Below are positions 9,663 through 19,354 of a stretch of 64,000 nucleotides of DNA, piece after piece. Made by a program: the position numbers and the translations under genes. The notes under the pieces are model-generated. The model searched no databases and had not been told where the DNA came from. It worked only from the letters and a program-made list of their open reading frames with translations. Location: assembly GCF_000304475.1 (NCBI RefSeq), contig NC_018942.1, positions 186,001 to 250,000 of the forward strand, read 5' to 3'. Positions within the stretch are counted from its first letter, which is position 1. The number at the start of each line of letters is the position of its first letter. Source of the DNA: Kazachstania africana CBS 2517 (taxonomy: Eukaryota > Ascomycota > Saccharomycetes > Saccharomycetales > Saccharomycetaceae).

Positions 9663-10892
9663 ATGGCATCGACCGAATCAACTTATAGAAGCAACTTATT
9701 GTTTACTAACACTCTGGATGAGGATTTTTATGTTTTGAAGAAAAACTGTAAAAGTGACTTTTCACACTATCAAAAATCTTTTGCATCTTCATCCTCCTCA
9801 TCATTATCGTCTTTACTTGATTTTAGACCCAATTCCTCTTCAAATGATAATATATTGCAGCCTGATAATTATGTCAAGAAAGTGACACTGCCCCTGGATA
9901 ACTCAACATATTTTCTTCAAACTGAAGAATGTCTCGATAATACAGAGGATATTTTTTCACCTGAGAAGATCGTGACCAATTTATTCAAGAAATATGGTGA
10001 TCCCACTGTGATGACTACAGGTAAATTTTCTAATAACACAAATAGTGAAATTTTAAATTCCGAAAGACATAAGCTAAGTTCAAACCAAGAGGTAGCTATA
10101 TCAATGAAAGGTGAAGCCACTGAACTCATGAATAATTCAGAAGTGCTATGTTCACCTGACAGCATGGAAATAGACCAACAGGGTGAAATATATGAATTTG
10201 AGGGTATTTCCAGCTTGAATAAAGACTGTCAGGACCCTCATGAGCCTGAAACGAAACGCTCATATATTGATCGTGACACTGAGAGAGTTACATGTGCTTT
10301 TGAAAGTGAAACTACTCTACTGGCACATCAAAATTACGTCTCAACTTCTGTAAACGCTAACCATGAAGATGCTATTCCAAAACTTTTCATGCAGTCGTCA
10401 GCTTCTTCAGATTCTTCAAACTTTTTATCATACCCAGTATTAGATGACACCAATGATTTAATTACTACCTCAACCTCCATCGTCATGCCCATATCCACAA
10501 CGGTATCTAAGAAATCAGGAATAATACCCCCTTCAGAAAAGTTTACCGATTGTACAGCTCCAACAGGTGGAAAAGTAACCAACGCCATATGTTCAGACGA
10601 AGTTTTTAAATGTACTTTGGTCAATACAGTAACCAATAAGCCTTGCTTTCAAGAATTTTCAAGACCATACGATCTCACAAGGCATCAAAATACTGTTCAT
10701 GCAAAGAAAAGATCTGTATTTCGATGTTTAGAATGTATCAGAACTCATGGAGAAATAGGTTATCAAAAGACTTTCTCGAGGTTAGATGCATTGACAAGAC
10801 ATATAAAACTTAAACATGAAGGTTTGCCCACAGAGAAACGACAAGAGCTTACACAATATGCTAGAAAAAACTTGGAGTATATAATGACATGA
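9663..10892 (+). CDS. RPN4: Rpn4, transcription factor for proteasome genes
   Basis: C2H2 zinc-finger activator that binds PACE elements before proteasome subunit genes and is itself degraded by the proteasome. The C-terminal 95 residues carry the diagnostic pair of atypical fingers. The first has C317/C328/H341/H346 with the core FSRPYDLTRHQNT. The second has C355/C358/H380/H385 with a long internal loop and the core TFSRLDALTRHIK. This part matches S. cerevisiae Rpn4 almost residue for residue. The N-terminal ~310 residues are Ser/Thr/Asp-rich and low in complexity, as expected for activation and degron regions. At 409 aa it is shorter than the ~531 aa of S. cerevisiae, and the loss is in the disordered part. 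In S. cerevisiae RPN4 (YDL020C) lies beside GPM2 and OSH2, which agrees with the neighbours here. Confidence 0.95.
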   Translation: MASTESTYRSNLLFTNTLDEDFYVLKKNCKSDFSHYQKSFASSSSSSLSSLLDFRPNSSSNDNILQPDNYVKKVTLPLDNSTYFLQTEECLDNTEDIFSPEKIVTNLFKKYGDPTVMTTGKFSNNTNSEILNSERHKLSSNQEVAISMKGEATELMNNSEVLCSPDSMEIDQQGEIYEFEGISSLNKDCQDPHEPETKRSYIDRDTERVTCAFESETTLLAHQNYVSTSVNANHEDAIPKLFMQSSASSDSSNFLSYPVLDDTNDLITTSTSIVMPISTTVSKKSGIIPPSEKFTDCTAPTGGKVTNAICSDEVFKCTLVNTVTNKPCFQEFSRPYDLTRHQNTVHAKKRSVFRCLECIRTHGEIGYQKTFSRLDALTRHIKLKHEGLPTEKRQELTQYARKNLEYIMT

Positions 10893-11096
10893 AATGAGTG
10901 TCGTCGTATATATACAAAGAAATTCATACACATAAAAGAAAGTAAAAATATTCTTCACTTTTTTGAAAGCTGAATACCTTCGGTCATATCTATCACAATT
11001 GTCATAAAATATAAATTACATATTAGTTTGAAAAAAATCATCATCAGATCATAATAAAAAGTTTGACACACCATTATTGAAAGAAAAAATTAGAAG

Positions 11097-12020
11097 TTAT
11101 GGATTATTTTCAAAACCTTCTTTGCGAACCTTTTCAGCATTAATCTTGGCAGATTCTGGGTCTAAATAGAAGCTTCTTACCAATGTAGAGGTGTGTCTAT
11201 CCAATTCGACAACCAATGGGATACCGTTAGGAATATCAATTCCCTTTATATCTTCATCGGATATGTTCTCAATTATCTTTAGGAGTGATCTAACTGAACT
11301 ACCATGGCCCACAATCAAACAAGAACTTAGTCCATTTTCTTTGCCGAGTCTTAACACAACATCGTTTAAAAATGGTTTGATTCTTTTTTCAACATCTGCC
11401 AAGGATTCACCAGCAGGTAATTTTTCGTTGTTAGCCTCTTCATCACCATATTTCAAGTGTCTGTTCGGCTCTTTAAAATCGTAGCCAGTCGAAGAGCCTT
11501 GCTCATTTGTTTCTTGGATCATTTCTAACTTCAAATCGACCTTAGGAGGTTTCCCATTGTAATCTCTTCTGATGTACATGTATTGGTCATCTCCGTATTC
11601 TTTTAAAATTTCAGGTTTTCTCTTACCTTGCCATGAACCATAATGACGTTCATTTAATCTCCAGGTTTGTAATACGGGTATTGTACCCTGATCCTTACGC
11701 AAATCTTCCATCTTTATATTGGACAAAGTATCTGGATTTCCACTTATGACGGAGCTAGTACCTTTCAATCCTAATTCTTGAAGAAGAACACTCATAGTTT
11801 GTTGAGTTCTAACCAACCTCGAAGTGAAACCTATTTCAGGCAATGGTACTTTGTTTTGTTCACAATAATCCTTAATTAAAGCAGCTGAATGTTGTGCCTG
11901 ACTCTTACCTTTATCAGTCAATTTGGCATCAATCCAACCGCAAAATATATTTTCATGATTTAACTCACTTTGACCATGTCTCAACAAAAATATCTTGAAG
12001 GTTTCCAATTCTGCGGTCAT
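11097..12020 (-). CDS. GPM2: Phosphoglycerate mutase homologue of the Gpm2/Gpm3 type
   Basis: Member of the histidine phosphatase superfamily related to dPGM. The catalytic LLRHGQSE motif has H15, the second histidine is in IVGHGSSVRS (H239), and the substrate loop GSWQGKRK follows LNERHYG. A Lys/Glu-rich insert at ~85-115 and the GSSTGYDFKEPNR region distinguish it from the 247-aa glycolytic enzyme Gpm1 and match Gpm2/Gpm3. Those paralogues have little mutase activity in S. cerevisiae, so the role is uncertain. Length is 307 aa against ~303-311. S. cerevisiae keeps GPM2 (YDL021W) beside RPN4 and GPM3 (YOL056W) beside THI20 and the peptidase gene. Here both neighbours are present, so the choice between the symbols is arbitrary. 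Convergent with RPN4. Confidence 0.9.
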   Translation of the reverse strand: MTAELETFKIFLLRHGQSELNHENIFCGWIDAKLTDKGKSQAQHSAALIKDYCEQNKVPLPEIGFTSRLVRTQQTMSVLLQELGLKGTSSVISGNPDTLSNIKMEDLRKDQGTIPVLQTWRLNERHYGSWQGKRKPEILKEYGDDQYMYIRRDYNGKPPKVDLKLEMIQETNEQGSSTGYDFKEPNRHLKYGDEEANNEKLPAGESLADVEKRIKPFLNDVVLRLGKENGLSSCLIVGHGSSVRSLLKIIENISDEDIKGIDIPNGIPLVVELDRHTSTLVRSFYLDPESAKINAEKVRKEGFENNP

Positions 12021-12292
12021 TTCGTCAGCAAATTACAGCTTTTTACTACACCTGTGTTACCGAGCTAAAGCTTCGAAAGAATTATGAACTATTTACTTAT
12101 ATAATTTTACTTGATGGGCTGAACTTTTTTTTCTTTTGTTATCACCCTTTCCTTACAAATTGCAAGGAAAAACTAACACGGAAAAATAGTCAGGCAACAT
12201 TTTGACGCATCCCAAAGCTTTATATTGATTAGTTAAGAAAAAGCCATTAGAACTTGTAGCTTATTACTGAACAGGTTTATCGTGTGTGATTC

Positions 12293-14398
12293 TCATAACT
12301 CACGTTCGACGAAAGATTGGATCATACCGAGTGCAGTCTCCTCGTACTCGTTCAATTGGACCTCGTCATCTAGGAGACGCGTATTGGCCTGGATGAATTG
12401 TCTTCTTGGAAGTCTCTTAGCTATAACAATATCCCTGAATTTTGCGAGTTCCGGAGTAACTGTGGATCTGTTGATATAATATTCGCTACCGCGTGCATAA
12501 TCTGCAGAGCATTTAAAGACATGCAAGTGTGTCAAATAGTCTTTGACAGCCCCGTGACCCGCCGTCTCAATGAGCGATCTATCCATGGAAATCTTAAGAT
12601 CGTTATTCTCAGCATCGTATTCAATATTCAAAAAGTTTTCTGCCGAACAATGTAATAAAAATGTTTTCATAATAGAATACCTTGCCTGCATGTGTGGTTG
12701 ACCCCATTTTTGAGTCTTTGGATCCCAGAACTCAAGTGCCATTAGACCTGCCCTTGCCATTTGTAAGTAACCCGCGTAAATGACATTGTCTTGCTCTTCT
12801 TTTGTTTTGAAGCCGAAAATATCCAGTAATTTCCTATTTGTTATTAAGTACATTGCAACAACTTCAGCACGAGTCTCTTCAAACGCACCGGCAAGAGAAC
12901 CAAAAACGGAGCCCCAAGTTTCACCCAATTTGTAACAGGTCTTGACAGGCTTACCTTGCAAGTCCAAAGGTGGATTATTGATGTCGAAATTAAACTCGTT
13001 TGGTGCAGTTTCCATCAATAATTTACCAGAACCATGACCTAGCAATTCATGGATACCAACCTGAACCTCAAACGATTTACTTTGATATTTATCAAAGATT
13101 GCACGATCACTATCTTTAATGAAACTTGGTGGGTATTTCGAAGACGCTTTTGCTGCAGCACTTAAAATGTTACCCAATGAAACATTCTTGAAACCGATAG
13201 TTAATCTAACATCATCATAATTAGGGATGTTGATACCTGCTGGGATACCAGATCCTGTAAAAGTCAAGACTTCCAACGAAGTGAAATCAGGAGGATTGAA
13301 CTTTGACTTTTCATAATCTTTATCCCATGGTAATAGTGATATGAATTCTTCGGCATTTTCGACCATTGTTGCAAACTTAGCGGTACGTTGCTTATTTTGT
13401 ATGGAAACTAAAGATTCAAATTCACCAATAATACCAGAAGGTTCTCTGTAGGTTTCAATAAATCCAATGTTTGTTTCGACAGTTGGCGATATATCTTTGA
13501 CCCAAAGCTTTTGAGCTTCCTTATGGGCATGTGAAGATCCTGTCTTGAAGCATTTAATATACTCTTCAACCATGTTAGCTTGGGTTTCGTTGGCCGCATA
13601 TTCCTTTGCTTCTCGCAAGAATGAGACGATTAGACCCATTTCACGAGAATGATCACCGAATTTGAACTTTACTATAGCACCATTGCTCAAAGCAATCTTT
13701 TCATCTGGGTAAGAGTCAGAAACTGTGTTTTCTAACAATTGAGAGGCAATCCAAACTTCAAAGAGATTGTCTTTAACTTTATTAATCCTTGTATTCTCTG
13801 GTAAAATTGAATATTTTGCAAACAGCTCTTCTTTCAATACATTCATATCCTGTAGAGTAATTGGATCACCTAGATAATAAGAAGACATATGACCATCTGA
13901 AGGGAAACCTAGCAAGGCAATGTCTTCATCTATGTAATAAATACCCTTTTCAATCAATTCCTTGACATTATTGAATGGAGAATTTTCTACTGGTCCATTC
14001 AAATCTATGTTAGCCGCTTCCACTATTTTGTAGAAAGATTCTTCAGAACATCTAGGAATGAACTTTGAATCACCGAAAGACTTGTAGTTACCTAAATTTG
14101 ATAAGAATTGTGACACATAATCTAGATAGTACTCAGCTTCGTTTTCTTCTAACTGTAAATCAGAGTATTCTTTTCCATTTAAGTTTGCATTTACTCTCAT
14201 TATCAAGTCGAAAATCGGCTCACTCTCGTAAGATACTTGTCTAAGCACAATTCTTGTACCAGCATGGGATGCCTTCGACATAAAATGCGCATATTTTTGT
14301 TCTTGAGAGGTCAATTGTGGGAAATATTCTCTCTTCACTGACAACATATTGTAAGGTGCATCATGATCAGCGTAATATTGACTCTGTGCCTCTTTCAT
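12293..14398 (-). CDS. Dipeptidyl peptidase III family zinc metallopeptidase (YOL057W type)
   Basis: Removes dipeptides from the N-terminus of short peptides in the cytosol (peptidase family M49). The family's unusual zinc motif HELLGH is at residues 450-455, followed by GSGK. The second zinc-ligand segment [10 protein letters not shown] lies around residues 505-514. Length is 701 aa against ~711 aa in S. cerevisiae YOL057W. The ATG at 14398 follows the first in-frame stop region. It lies between the GPM gene and ARG1, the YOL056W-YOL057W-YOL058W order, all on the same strand. The 334-bp spacer to ARG1 (14399-14732) contains only AT-rich flank that I can see. Confidence 0.93.
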   Translation of the reverse strand: MKEAQSQYYADHDAPYNMLSVKREYFPQLTSQEQKYAHFMSKASHAGTRIVLRQVSYESEPIFDLIMRVNANLNGKEYSDLQLEENEAEYYLDYVSQFLSNLGNYKSFGDSKFIPRCSEESFYKIVEAANIDLNGPVENSPFNNVKELIEKGIYYIDEDIALLGFPSDGHMSSYYLGDPITLQDMNVLKEELFAKYSILPENTRINKVKDNLFEVWIASQLLENTVSDSYPDEKIALSNGAIVKFKFGDHSREMGLIVSFLREAKEYAANETQANMVEEYIKCFKTGSSHAHKEAQKLWVKDISPTVETNIGFIETYREPSGIIGEFESLVSIQNKQRTAKFATMVENAEEFISLLPWDKDYEKSKFNPPDFTSLEVLTFTGSGIPAGINIPNYDDVRLTIGFKNVSLGNILSAAAKASSKYPPSFIKDSDRAIFDKYQSKSFEVQVGIHELLGHGSGKLLMETAPNEFNFDINNPPLDLQGKPVKTCYKLGETWGSVFGSLAGAFEETRAEVVAMYLITNRKLLDIFGFKTKEEQDNVIYAGYLQMARAGLMALEFWDPKTQKWGQPHMQARYSIMKTFLLHCSAENFLNIEYDAENNDLKISMDRSLIETAGHGAVKDYLTHLHVFKCSADYARGSEYYINRSTVTPELAKFRDIVIAKRLPRRQFIQANTRLLDDEVQLNEYEETALGMIQSFVEREL

Positions 14399-14732
14399 TA
14401 TTGATTTTTGTCTTGTAGGTCTTGTGAAGTAGATAATTTAATTTTTTATCTTTTTTTTCTTCACAGCTTATAAACTCGAAATGTCACACTGCTTTGATAA
14501 ATGATATGACAGAACTCTTGTATAGTAACAATTGATATATCTAAGGTTAGAAGGCTTTTACTAAGCATGCAATAGCTTGACAGTAATATTTTCCAAATTC
14601 ATGGTCTGAATTTAAGGTAAGACAAATGAGAGGTAATGCAATATAATCGAAATGAATTTTTTATCGATGAAGCATATTATATACAGATACAAAAATAAAA
14701 TAATGCGAAGGTAAAGATTCTATAAAATCAGT

Positions 14733-15995
14733 TTACAAGGTTAATTTTTCATTTTTATTTCTCTTAGCTTCACCATACTTTTTAACTCTAATGGCTTGAA
14801 TGGCAATGAAACCAGTAGTGTCCGTTGGTAAAAAGCCAGTTAATTCATCCATGGAGGATTCGGTTGCATCATAAAGGTTTTCGGTATTAGAGAATCTGCC
14901 GAGAACAATGACATTACCCTTATAGAGGCTTAATCTAACCGTACCATTTACAGTTTCTTGCGAAGGCTTGATCATAGATCTGATATATTCACATTCTGGA
15001 GTAAAATAAGAGCCATTGTACAATAATTTCGAATAGGTTGGGGTAACAAATTGATCTCTAATTCCACGGACCTCTTTGTCGAGAGTTAGACCTTCTAGAT
15101 CTAAATGAGCCTTTCTCAAAACAGTCAATGGAGCTTGTTCATAACAACCTCTTGATTTCAAATTGATGTAACGATTTTCCACAATGTCGATTCTACCGAC
15201 ACCATTGGCTCTTGCTAAATTAGAGGCAGCTAAGAAAATGTCTAGGGGCGAAGTAACAGAAATCTCCTTACTAGACTTTTCACAGAAGTAAGTTAACTTA
15301 GTTGGGAGACCTTTAGTAAATTCGATGGACAAATCTTGTGGCTTATCAGGAGCATCAGTTGGATCAACAATTAATTTCCACATATCTTTTGGGGGGGTAG
15401 TGTTTGGATCTTCAAGAATACCGGCCTCATACGAAATATGAGCTTCGTTTTCATCAGTGGACCATGGCTTTGCCTTAGTCTGAGTGACTGGAATACCCTT
15501 TTCAGCGGCATAATCTAATAAGTCCTTTCTGCCAGCAAATTTATTGAAAAATTCTGGTAATCTCCATGGAGCAATAACTTTAACATCAGGTTTTAGAGCG
15601 TAGAAGGATAATTCGAATCTGATTTGATCATTACCTTTACCTGTGCAACCGTGAGCTACAGCGAAACAGCCTTCTTTTTCAGCGACGTCAATTTGTGCTT
15701 GAGCGATGACTGGTCTTGCTAAAGACGTACCTAATAGATAGACGTCTTCATAGACAGCATTGACTTGAACTGCAGGGAATAGGATATCAGTGACGAATTT
15801 TTCACGGACGTCTACACAGACGAATTTGTTTGCACCAATGGCTAAAGCTTTCTTTTCAGCTGCGGCAAAGTCTTCTTCTTGACCAACGTTTGCCATGAAT
15901 GCGATGACTTCATAGCCTTGTTCCAATAACCAGGCTAAGATAATAGAGGTATCTAGACCACCAGAGTAAGCTAAACAGACTTTTCCTTTAGACAT
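14733..15995 (-). CDS. ARG1: Argininosuccinate synthase
   Basis: Condenses citrulline and aspartate with ATP to argininosuccinate, the penultimate step of arginine synthesis, in the cytosol. The ATP-pyrophosphatase P-loop SGGLDTS lies at residues 11-17. Other family signatures are FMANVGQEEDF, the citrulline/aspartate segment AHGCTGKGNDQIRFE, and KPWSTDENEAHISYE. The 420-aa length equals that of the S. cerevisiae enzyme. The codon choice looks more biased than its neighbours, as expected for an abundant enzyme. Its promoter (15996-16400) carries two Gcn4-type sites and a conspicuous direct repeat, described separately. Neighbours are YOL057W-type peptidase downstream and GPD upstream, as in S. 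cerevisiae. Confidence 0.98.
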   Translation of the reverse strand: MSKGKVCLAYSGGLDTSIILAWLLEQGYEVIAFMANVGQEEDFAAAEKKALAIGANKFVCVDVREKFVTDILFPAVQVNAVYEDVYLLGTSLARPVIAQAQIDVAEKEGCFAVAHGCTGKGNDQIRFELSFYALKPDVKVIAPWRLPEFFNKFAGRKDLLDYAAEKGIPVTQTKAKPWSTDENEAHISYEAGILEDPNTTPPKDMWKLIVDPTDAPDKPQDLSIEFTKGLPTKLTYFCEKSSKEISVTSPLDIFLAASNLARANGVGRIDIVENRYINLKSRGCYEQAPLTVLRKAHLDLEGLTLDKEVRGIRDQFVTPTYSKLLYNGSYFTPECEYIRSMIKPSQETVNGTVRLSLYKGNVIVLGRFSNTENLYDATESSMDELTGFLPTDTTGFIAIQAIRVKKYGEAKRNKNEKLTL

Positions 15996-16188
15996 TTTTA
16001 TTGTTATAATTAGTATATGTGTGTTTTTTTGTGAGTGATTGCAATTGATTGAATATTGAATTCTTGCTGATTATATGAATGGAATAGAAAGTAATTAAAG
16101 ATGGAAACAAGATCTTACTTTATTAATTAAGAGCCAGTATTTATACTATTTGAATTGATGAGATTTCAAATAACTATTACCGCATTTG

Positions 16189-16195
16189 TGAGTCA
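16189..16195. promoter_or_regulatory. Gcn4-type site, proximal, in ARG1 promoter
   Basis: Perfect TGAGTCA, the core of the Gcn4 consensus, about 195 bp before the ARG1 ATG at 15995. S. cerevisiae ARG1 is a strongly Gcn4-induced gene, so a functional site is expected. Assignment is by match and position only. Confidence 0.75.
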
Positions 16196-16211
16196 ACAAA
16201 AGACTATGACT

Positions 16212-16274
16212 GTTAAGTGAAAACAGTAGCGAAGGCACTTTTTCGCGGTGACCGTTAAGTGAAAAATTTAGCGA
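16212..16274. repeat. Two 21-nt direct repeat units in the ARG1 promoter
   Basis: GTTAAGTGAAAA-NNN-TAGCGA occurs at 16212-16232 and again at 16254-16274. The two units are identical except for the three middle bases and one adjoining position, and start 42 bp (about four helical turns) apart. A paired motif before an arginine gene suggests binding by a dimeric or cooperative regulator such as the ArgR-Mcm1 complex, but I cannot confirm that it matches the arginine box consensus. Confidence 0.6.
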
Positions 16275-16282
16275 TGAGTCAT
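16274..16282. promoter_or_regulatory. Gcn4-type site, distal, overlapping an RRPE/PAC-like element
   Basis: ATGAGTCAT is the full symmetric 9-bp Gcn4 site, about 280 bp before ARG1. Its left half is also the end of TGAAAAATTTAGCGATGAG (16260-16278), a fusion of an RRPE-like and a PAC-like motif that also occurs exactly before BRX1 at 58364-58382. Confidence 0.7.
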
Positions 16283-16823
16283 ATTCTGCGTAATATGGTA
16301 ACGTAGTCTGTACAGAACTTTGAAAATATCTGTCATAGATCATAGTAAGAGTCAGATGGGGCCATGCCTACCTGTGTATACTATTGTTATGTTCTTTAGG
16401 GCATCCGACGAATTGAGCTGATGTATAAACTTGGATTAGAAAACTAGGATCAATGAAATCTGACAAAATAATACAGTTCCTCTGTAGTCAATTTCATAGT
16501 GATTAGAATGGAATTTTTCAATGAGGTAGTTTTACGCAGTCTTTTGAAATATATCTCTTGTCACTGTCAATAGCACAATCAAAACATTAATAAAAGCATT
16601 CATTTGACAAGATTAGCATTTCGTTGGAAAAAAAATATAATATTAGATATATGGATCTATATAAATAATGTACAATTAGAATTGGATTAGTTTATTCGTG
16701 GATTTTTTGTTATCTTTCTTATTTTTTTAAAAGTTTGTTATCGTTATTTCTCTTCAAAGAAGAAGAGCTGTATAAATGCATTTTGTTAGATTTTATTTTT
16801 GATAAACGTAATGTAAATTGAAT

Positions 16824-18047
16824 CTATTCTTCAATTGGACCGAGTTCTTCAATCATTTCCGGTAGACCTTCCATTGGGAAGTTATTGTAAACGATTTGAT
16901 AAACGACTTCGAATAATGGGAATTCATCGGTCATTTCACAAGTGTATAACCATTCGTGAACTTCTTTACACGTGATGATACCTTGAGCAGATTGACCATT
17001 CAATAATTCCTTTTCTGCTTCGAAAGCATTTTTCTTTGTCTTGGCCATATGCTTAGCCACTTTAACGTTTCTACCACCGGAACATGTGGTGATTAAATCG
17101 GCAACACCAGCAGATTCTTGATAATAAGTTTGGACTCTTGATTCAGGGAAGAAAGTTTGACCGAATTTGATAATTTCACCAAGACCGATTCTTTGTATAG
17201 CGGCAGAAGCGTTATTACCCCAACCTAGACCTTCGACGAAACCACAACCTAAAGCGACGACATTTTTCAAAGCACCGGCGATTGAAATACCGGCTACGTC
17301 ATCAATCACATTTACGTGGAAATAAGGTCTGTGGAAAAGAGCTTTTAAGACTTTATGGTCTACGTCTAAACCTTCACCTTTATAATCTTTCGGTAATTGG
17401 TAAGCGACTGTAGTTTCAGACCAATGTTCTTTGGCGACTTCTGGGGCCAAATTAGCACCCGAAAGAGCACCACATTGGATTCCTAATTCGTCTGTAATGT
17501 ATGAAGAAAGTAGTTGTACACCTTTCTTACCGACTTCAAAACCTTTTAGACATGATATAGCACGTACCCATGGTTTCACTTGACCCTTCAAACTTTCTAC
17601 AATTTTTGGTAAAAATTGATGAGGGACGTTAAATACCAGGATATCGGCACCTTTAATAGAATCTAATAGATCAGGATTAGCGATTAAATTTTCAGGCAAA
17701 TCAATATTTGGTAAATATTTGACGTTTTGATGTTTTGTATTTATGATATCAGTTAAATTTTCACCATCAATTTTTTCTTGAAAGACCCACATATTGACGT
17801 CCTTTTGGAATAGATGAGGGAAATGCTGAGTATTTTCAGCTACGACCTTTGCAATGGTGGTACCCCAATTACCTGAACCTATGACAGTAATTTTGAAAGG
17901 ATTTCTATTGAGACTGATTAGAGATTGAGTGGATTCAGTTCTCTTGAAAGGGGAGCCGTGGTGAGCATAAAGATGACTATTTGGCATGGCGATACGAAGA
18001 GTAGGAGATAGTCTTTTGAGTAAAGTAGTAGTATTCCTTGAAATCAT
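16824..18047 (-). CDS. GPD2: NAD-dependent glycerol-3-phosphate dehydrogenase
   Basis: Reduces dihydroxyacetone phosphate to glycerol-3-phosphate for glycerol production, osmotic adjustment and NADH re-oxidation. The Rossmann motif GSGNWGTT is at 57-64. SGANLAPEVAKEHWSE, GALKNVVALGCGFVEGLG with the catalytic lysine, and GLGEIIKFG follow. Length is 407 aa, between S. cerevisiae Gpd1 (391) and Gpd2 (440). The first 20 residues (Arg/Lys-bearing, no acidic residue) look like a mitochondrial presequence, and Met21 could give a shorter cytosolic form. This favours Gpd2 over Gpd1, and I see no Gpd1-type PTS2. In S. cerevisiae GPD2 (YOL059W) is next to ARG1, and GPD1 (YDL022W) next to GPM2. This locus combines both contexts, so the paralogue symbol is tentative. 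Confidence 0.93.
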   Translation of the reverse strand: MISRNTTTLLKRLSPTLRIAMPNSHLYAHHGSPFKRTESTQSLISLNRNPFKITVIGSGNWGTTIAKVVAENTQHFPHLFQKDVNMWVFQEKIDGENLTDIINTKHQNVKYLPNIDLPENLIANPDLLDSIKGADILVFNVPHQFLPKIVESLKGQVKPWVRAISCLKGFEVGKKGVQLLSSYITDELGIQCGALSGANLAPEVAKEHWSETTVAYQLPKDYKGEGLDVDHKVLKALFHRPYFHVNVIDDVAGISIAGALKNVVALGCGFVEGLGWGNNASAAIQRIGLGEIIKFGQTFFPESRVQTYYQESAGVADLITTCSGGRNVKVAKHMAKTKKNAFEAEKELLNGQSAQGIITCKEVHEWLYTCEMTDEFPLFEVVYQIVYNNFPMEGLPEMIEELGPIEE

Positions 18048-19036
18048 TATACAAAGAGAAAAGAAGTTAATAAAAGAGAATAAGAAGTAAATATTTATAA
18101 AATATATATATAAAATTGAAATAAGAAAAGAGAGAGAGAGAGAGAAAGGAAGATCCCGTAATAAATAAAAAAAAAAAAAAAGAATATAGGTAATTAAGGA
18201 TAAAAATTAACGGTTTATCAAAAATGCGAGGGACAAAAAAAAGTGGATTAAAAGAGAGACAAAGCCAAACAAGATGAATCAAGACTTTACTTATGTATGA
18301 ATAATAAAATTTGCGATAAGTTGTGAGATGATGGTGATGTGGTGCGGTGCGGTGTAGTAGCTATTCTAATCTGCCATGAAGAGAGTTCTTCCTCTACAAC
18401 GAGTTCTGTTAGTTCTTTTCTCCATGCTACTGTAGAAGAGTAGAGAGAGAGGGTGATGATTGATTAGATACATTAATTAGTAGTTGTAATTCGCTCTTCA
18501 CGCTGATGAGGATGTCAACAAGGTGAGATTTTTTTTGTCCTCTTTTTCTTTTTCCTCCGGTGATGGTCACAATGGAGGTGCCTCAGAAAACATCCGCAGC
18601 CAGCCAGAATCCCAATTTTTGGCAACAAACGTTGAGAGCCGGACTGTGCGGGTTGTTTTGGGAAGAAAAGTTGGAAGTCCAAAATGTGGCCCAAAAAATT
18701 TGCTGTCTCCTTTTCATTTTTTTGGGTCAAGAGGGACAAAAAAAAATAGAAAGAAGCAGAACCGGAAGAAGGACTGGAATCGTGAAATGAATGCTACATA
18801 AAAGTCGTTGTCATACAATATATACATGTCTATCTCTCACTCATTTCTCAATCTTTACAAGGATATAATATGGATATATTCGTTATTATTGGAAAAGACA
18901 TCTTAATCGTAGCCTCGGTGGTGACTTTCTTTCTCGTCTCTACGAAACAGTGGAAGTTACAATGATCTCCCATTTGTGCTCCGTTGGGTGAATCCGGATA
19001 TTTCAAAGTTCCCAGAGTGGTATCTATCGCTCGCAT

Positions 19037-19041
19037 CCCCT
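19037..19041 (+). promoter_or_regulatory. STRE-like CCCCT
   Basis: CCCCT is the Msn2/Msn4 stress element core. It lies ~990 bp before GPD, 55 bp from the Rap1-like site. A five-base match alone is weak; the link is the known stress induction of GPD1 in S. cerevisiae. Confidence 0.35.
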
Positions 19042-19095
19042 CTATCTCGAGTTTTGCTCACGGGGACCATTTTTTTGGTTTCCACGTCAAGAGAG

Positions 19096-19108
19096 AGACC
19101 CACACATC
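19096..19108 (+). promoter_or_regulatory. Rap1-like site upstream of GPD
   Basis: AGACCCACACATC matches the Rap1 consensus ACACCCRYACAYM at 12 of 13 positions (G for C at position 2). It is ~1050 bp before the GPD ATG. Rap1 sites are known in the S. cerevisiae GPD1 upstream region, which makes a functional link plausible. Confidence 0.5.
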
Positions 19109-19332
19109 GTATCTCCGATTTGCATAAAATCGGTAGAACGGAAAAACGTTTCAACAGCGACAATTTAAAAATTGATCATGAGACGTTTTTTTCTTTTGCT
19201 CTTCGGTCGCACAGGTTACTTACTACCACTACTACTACTACTACCACTTTACCGTCACCCTCCCCCACTCTACGGACAAGTGCGAAAGGGTGATAGTGTG
19301 GGCCATTACAGGAAACAACTTAAATTCACTTG

Positions 19333-19354
19333 AATCAGCAGGCATCTGCTGATT
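19333..19354. repeat. Perfect inverted repeat, 9-bp arms, 4-bp loop
   Basis: AATCAGCAG-GCAT-CTGCTGATT. It lies ~280 bp beyond the PRS5 stop and far upstream of GPD. It could be a transcribed hairpin at the PRS5 3' end or a dyad protein-binding site. Confidence 0.6.

Larger units (their letters stand above)
15996..16823. other. ARG1 promoter region and GPD 3' flank
   Basis: 828 bp with no convincing gene. The part next to ARG1 (to about 16400) carries two perfect TGAGTCA sites, a 21-nt direct repeat and an RRPE/PAC-like composite. The part toward 16823 is AT-rich 3' flank of the glycerol-3-phosphate dehydrogenase gene. A 65-codon antisense frame at 16146-16343 overlaps the regulatory sites and is unlikely to be a gene. 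Confidence 0.6.

Noticed and set aside
18523..18801. 92- and 76-codon overlapping plus-strand ORFs in the GPD upstream region
   Set aside because: Both begin with GTG (the second has an ATG at its second codon). They overlap in different frames and their products show no family resemblance. The region is more simply explained as promoter.
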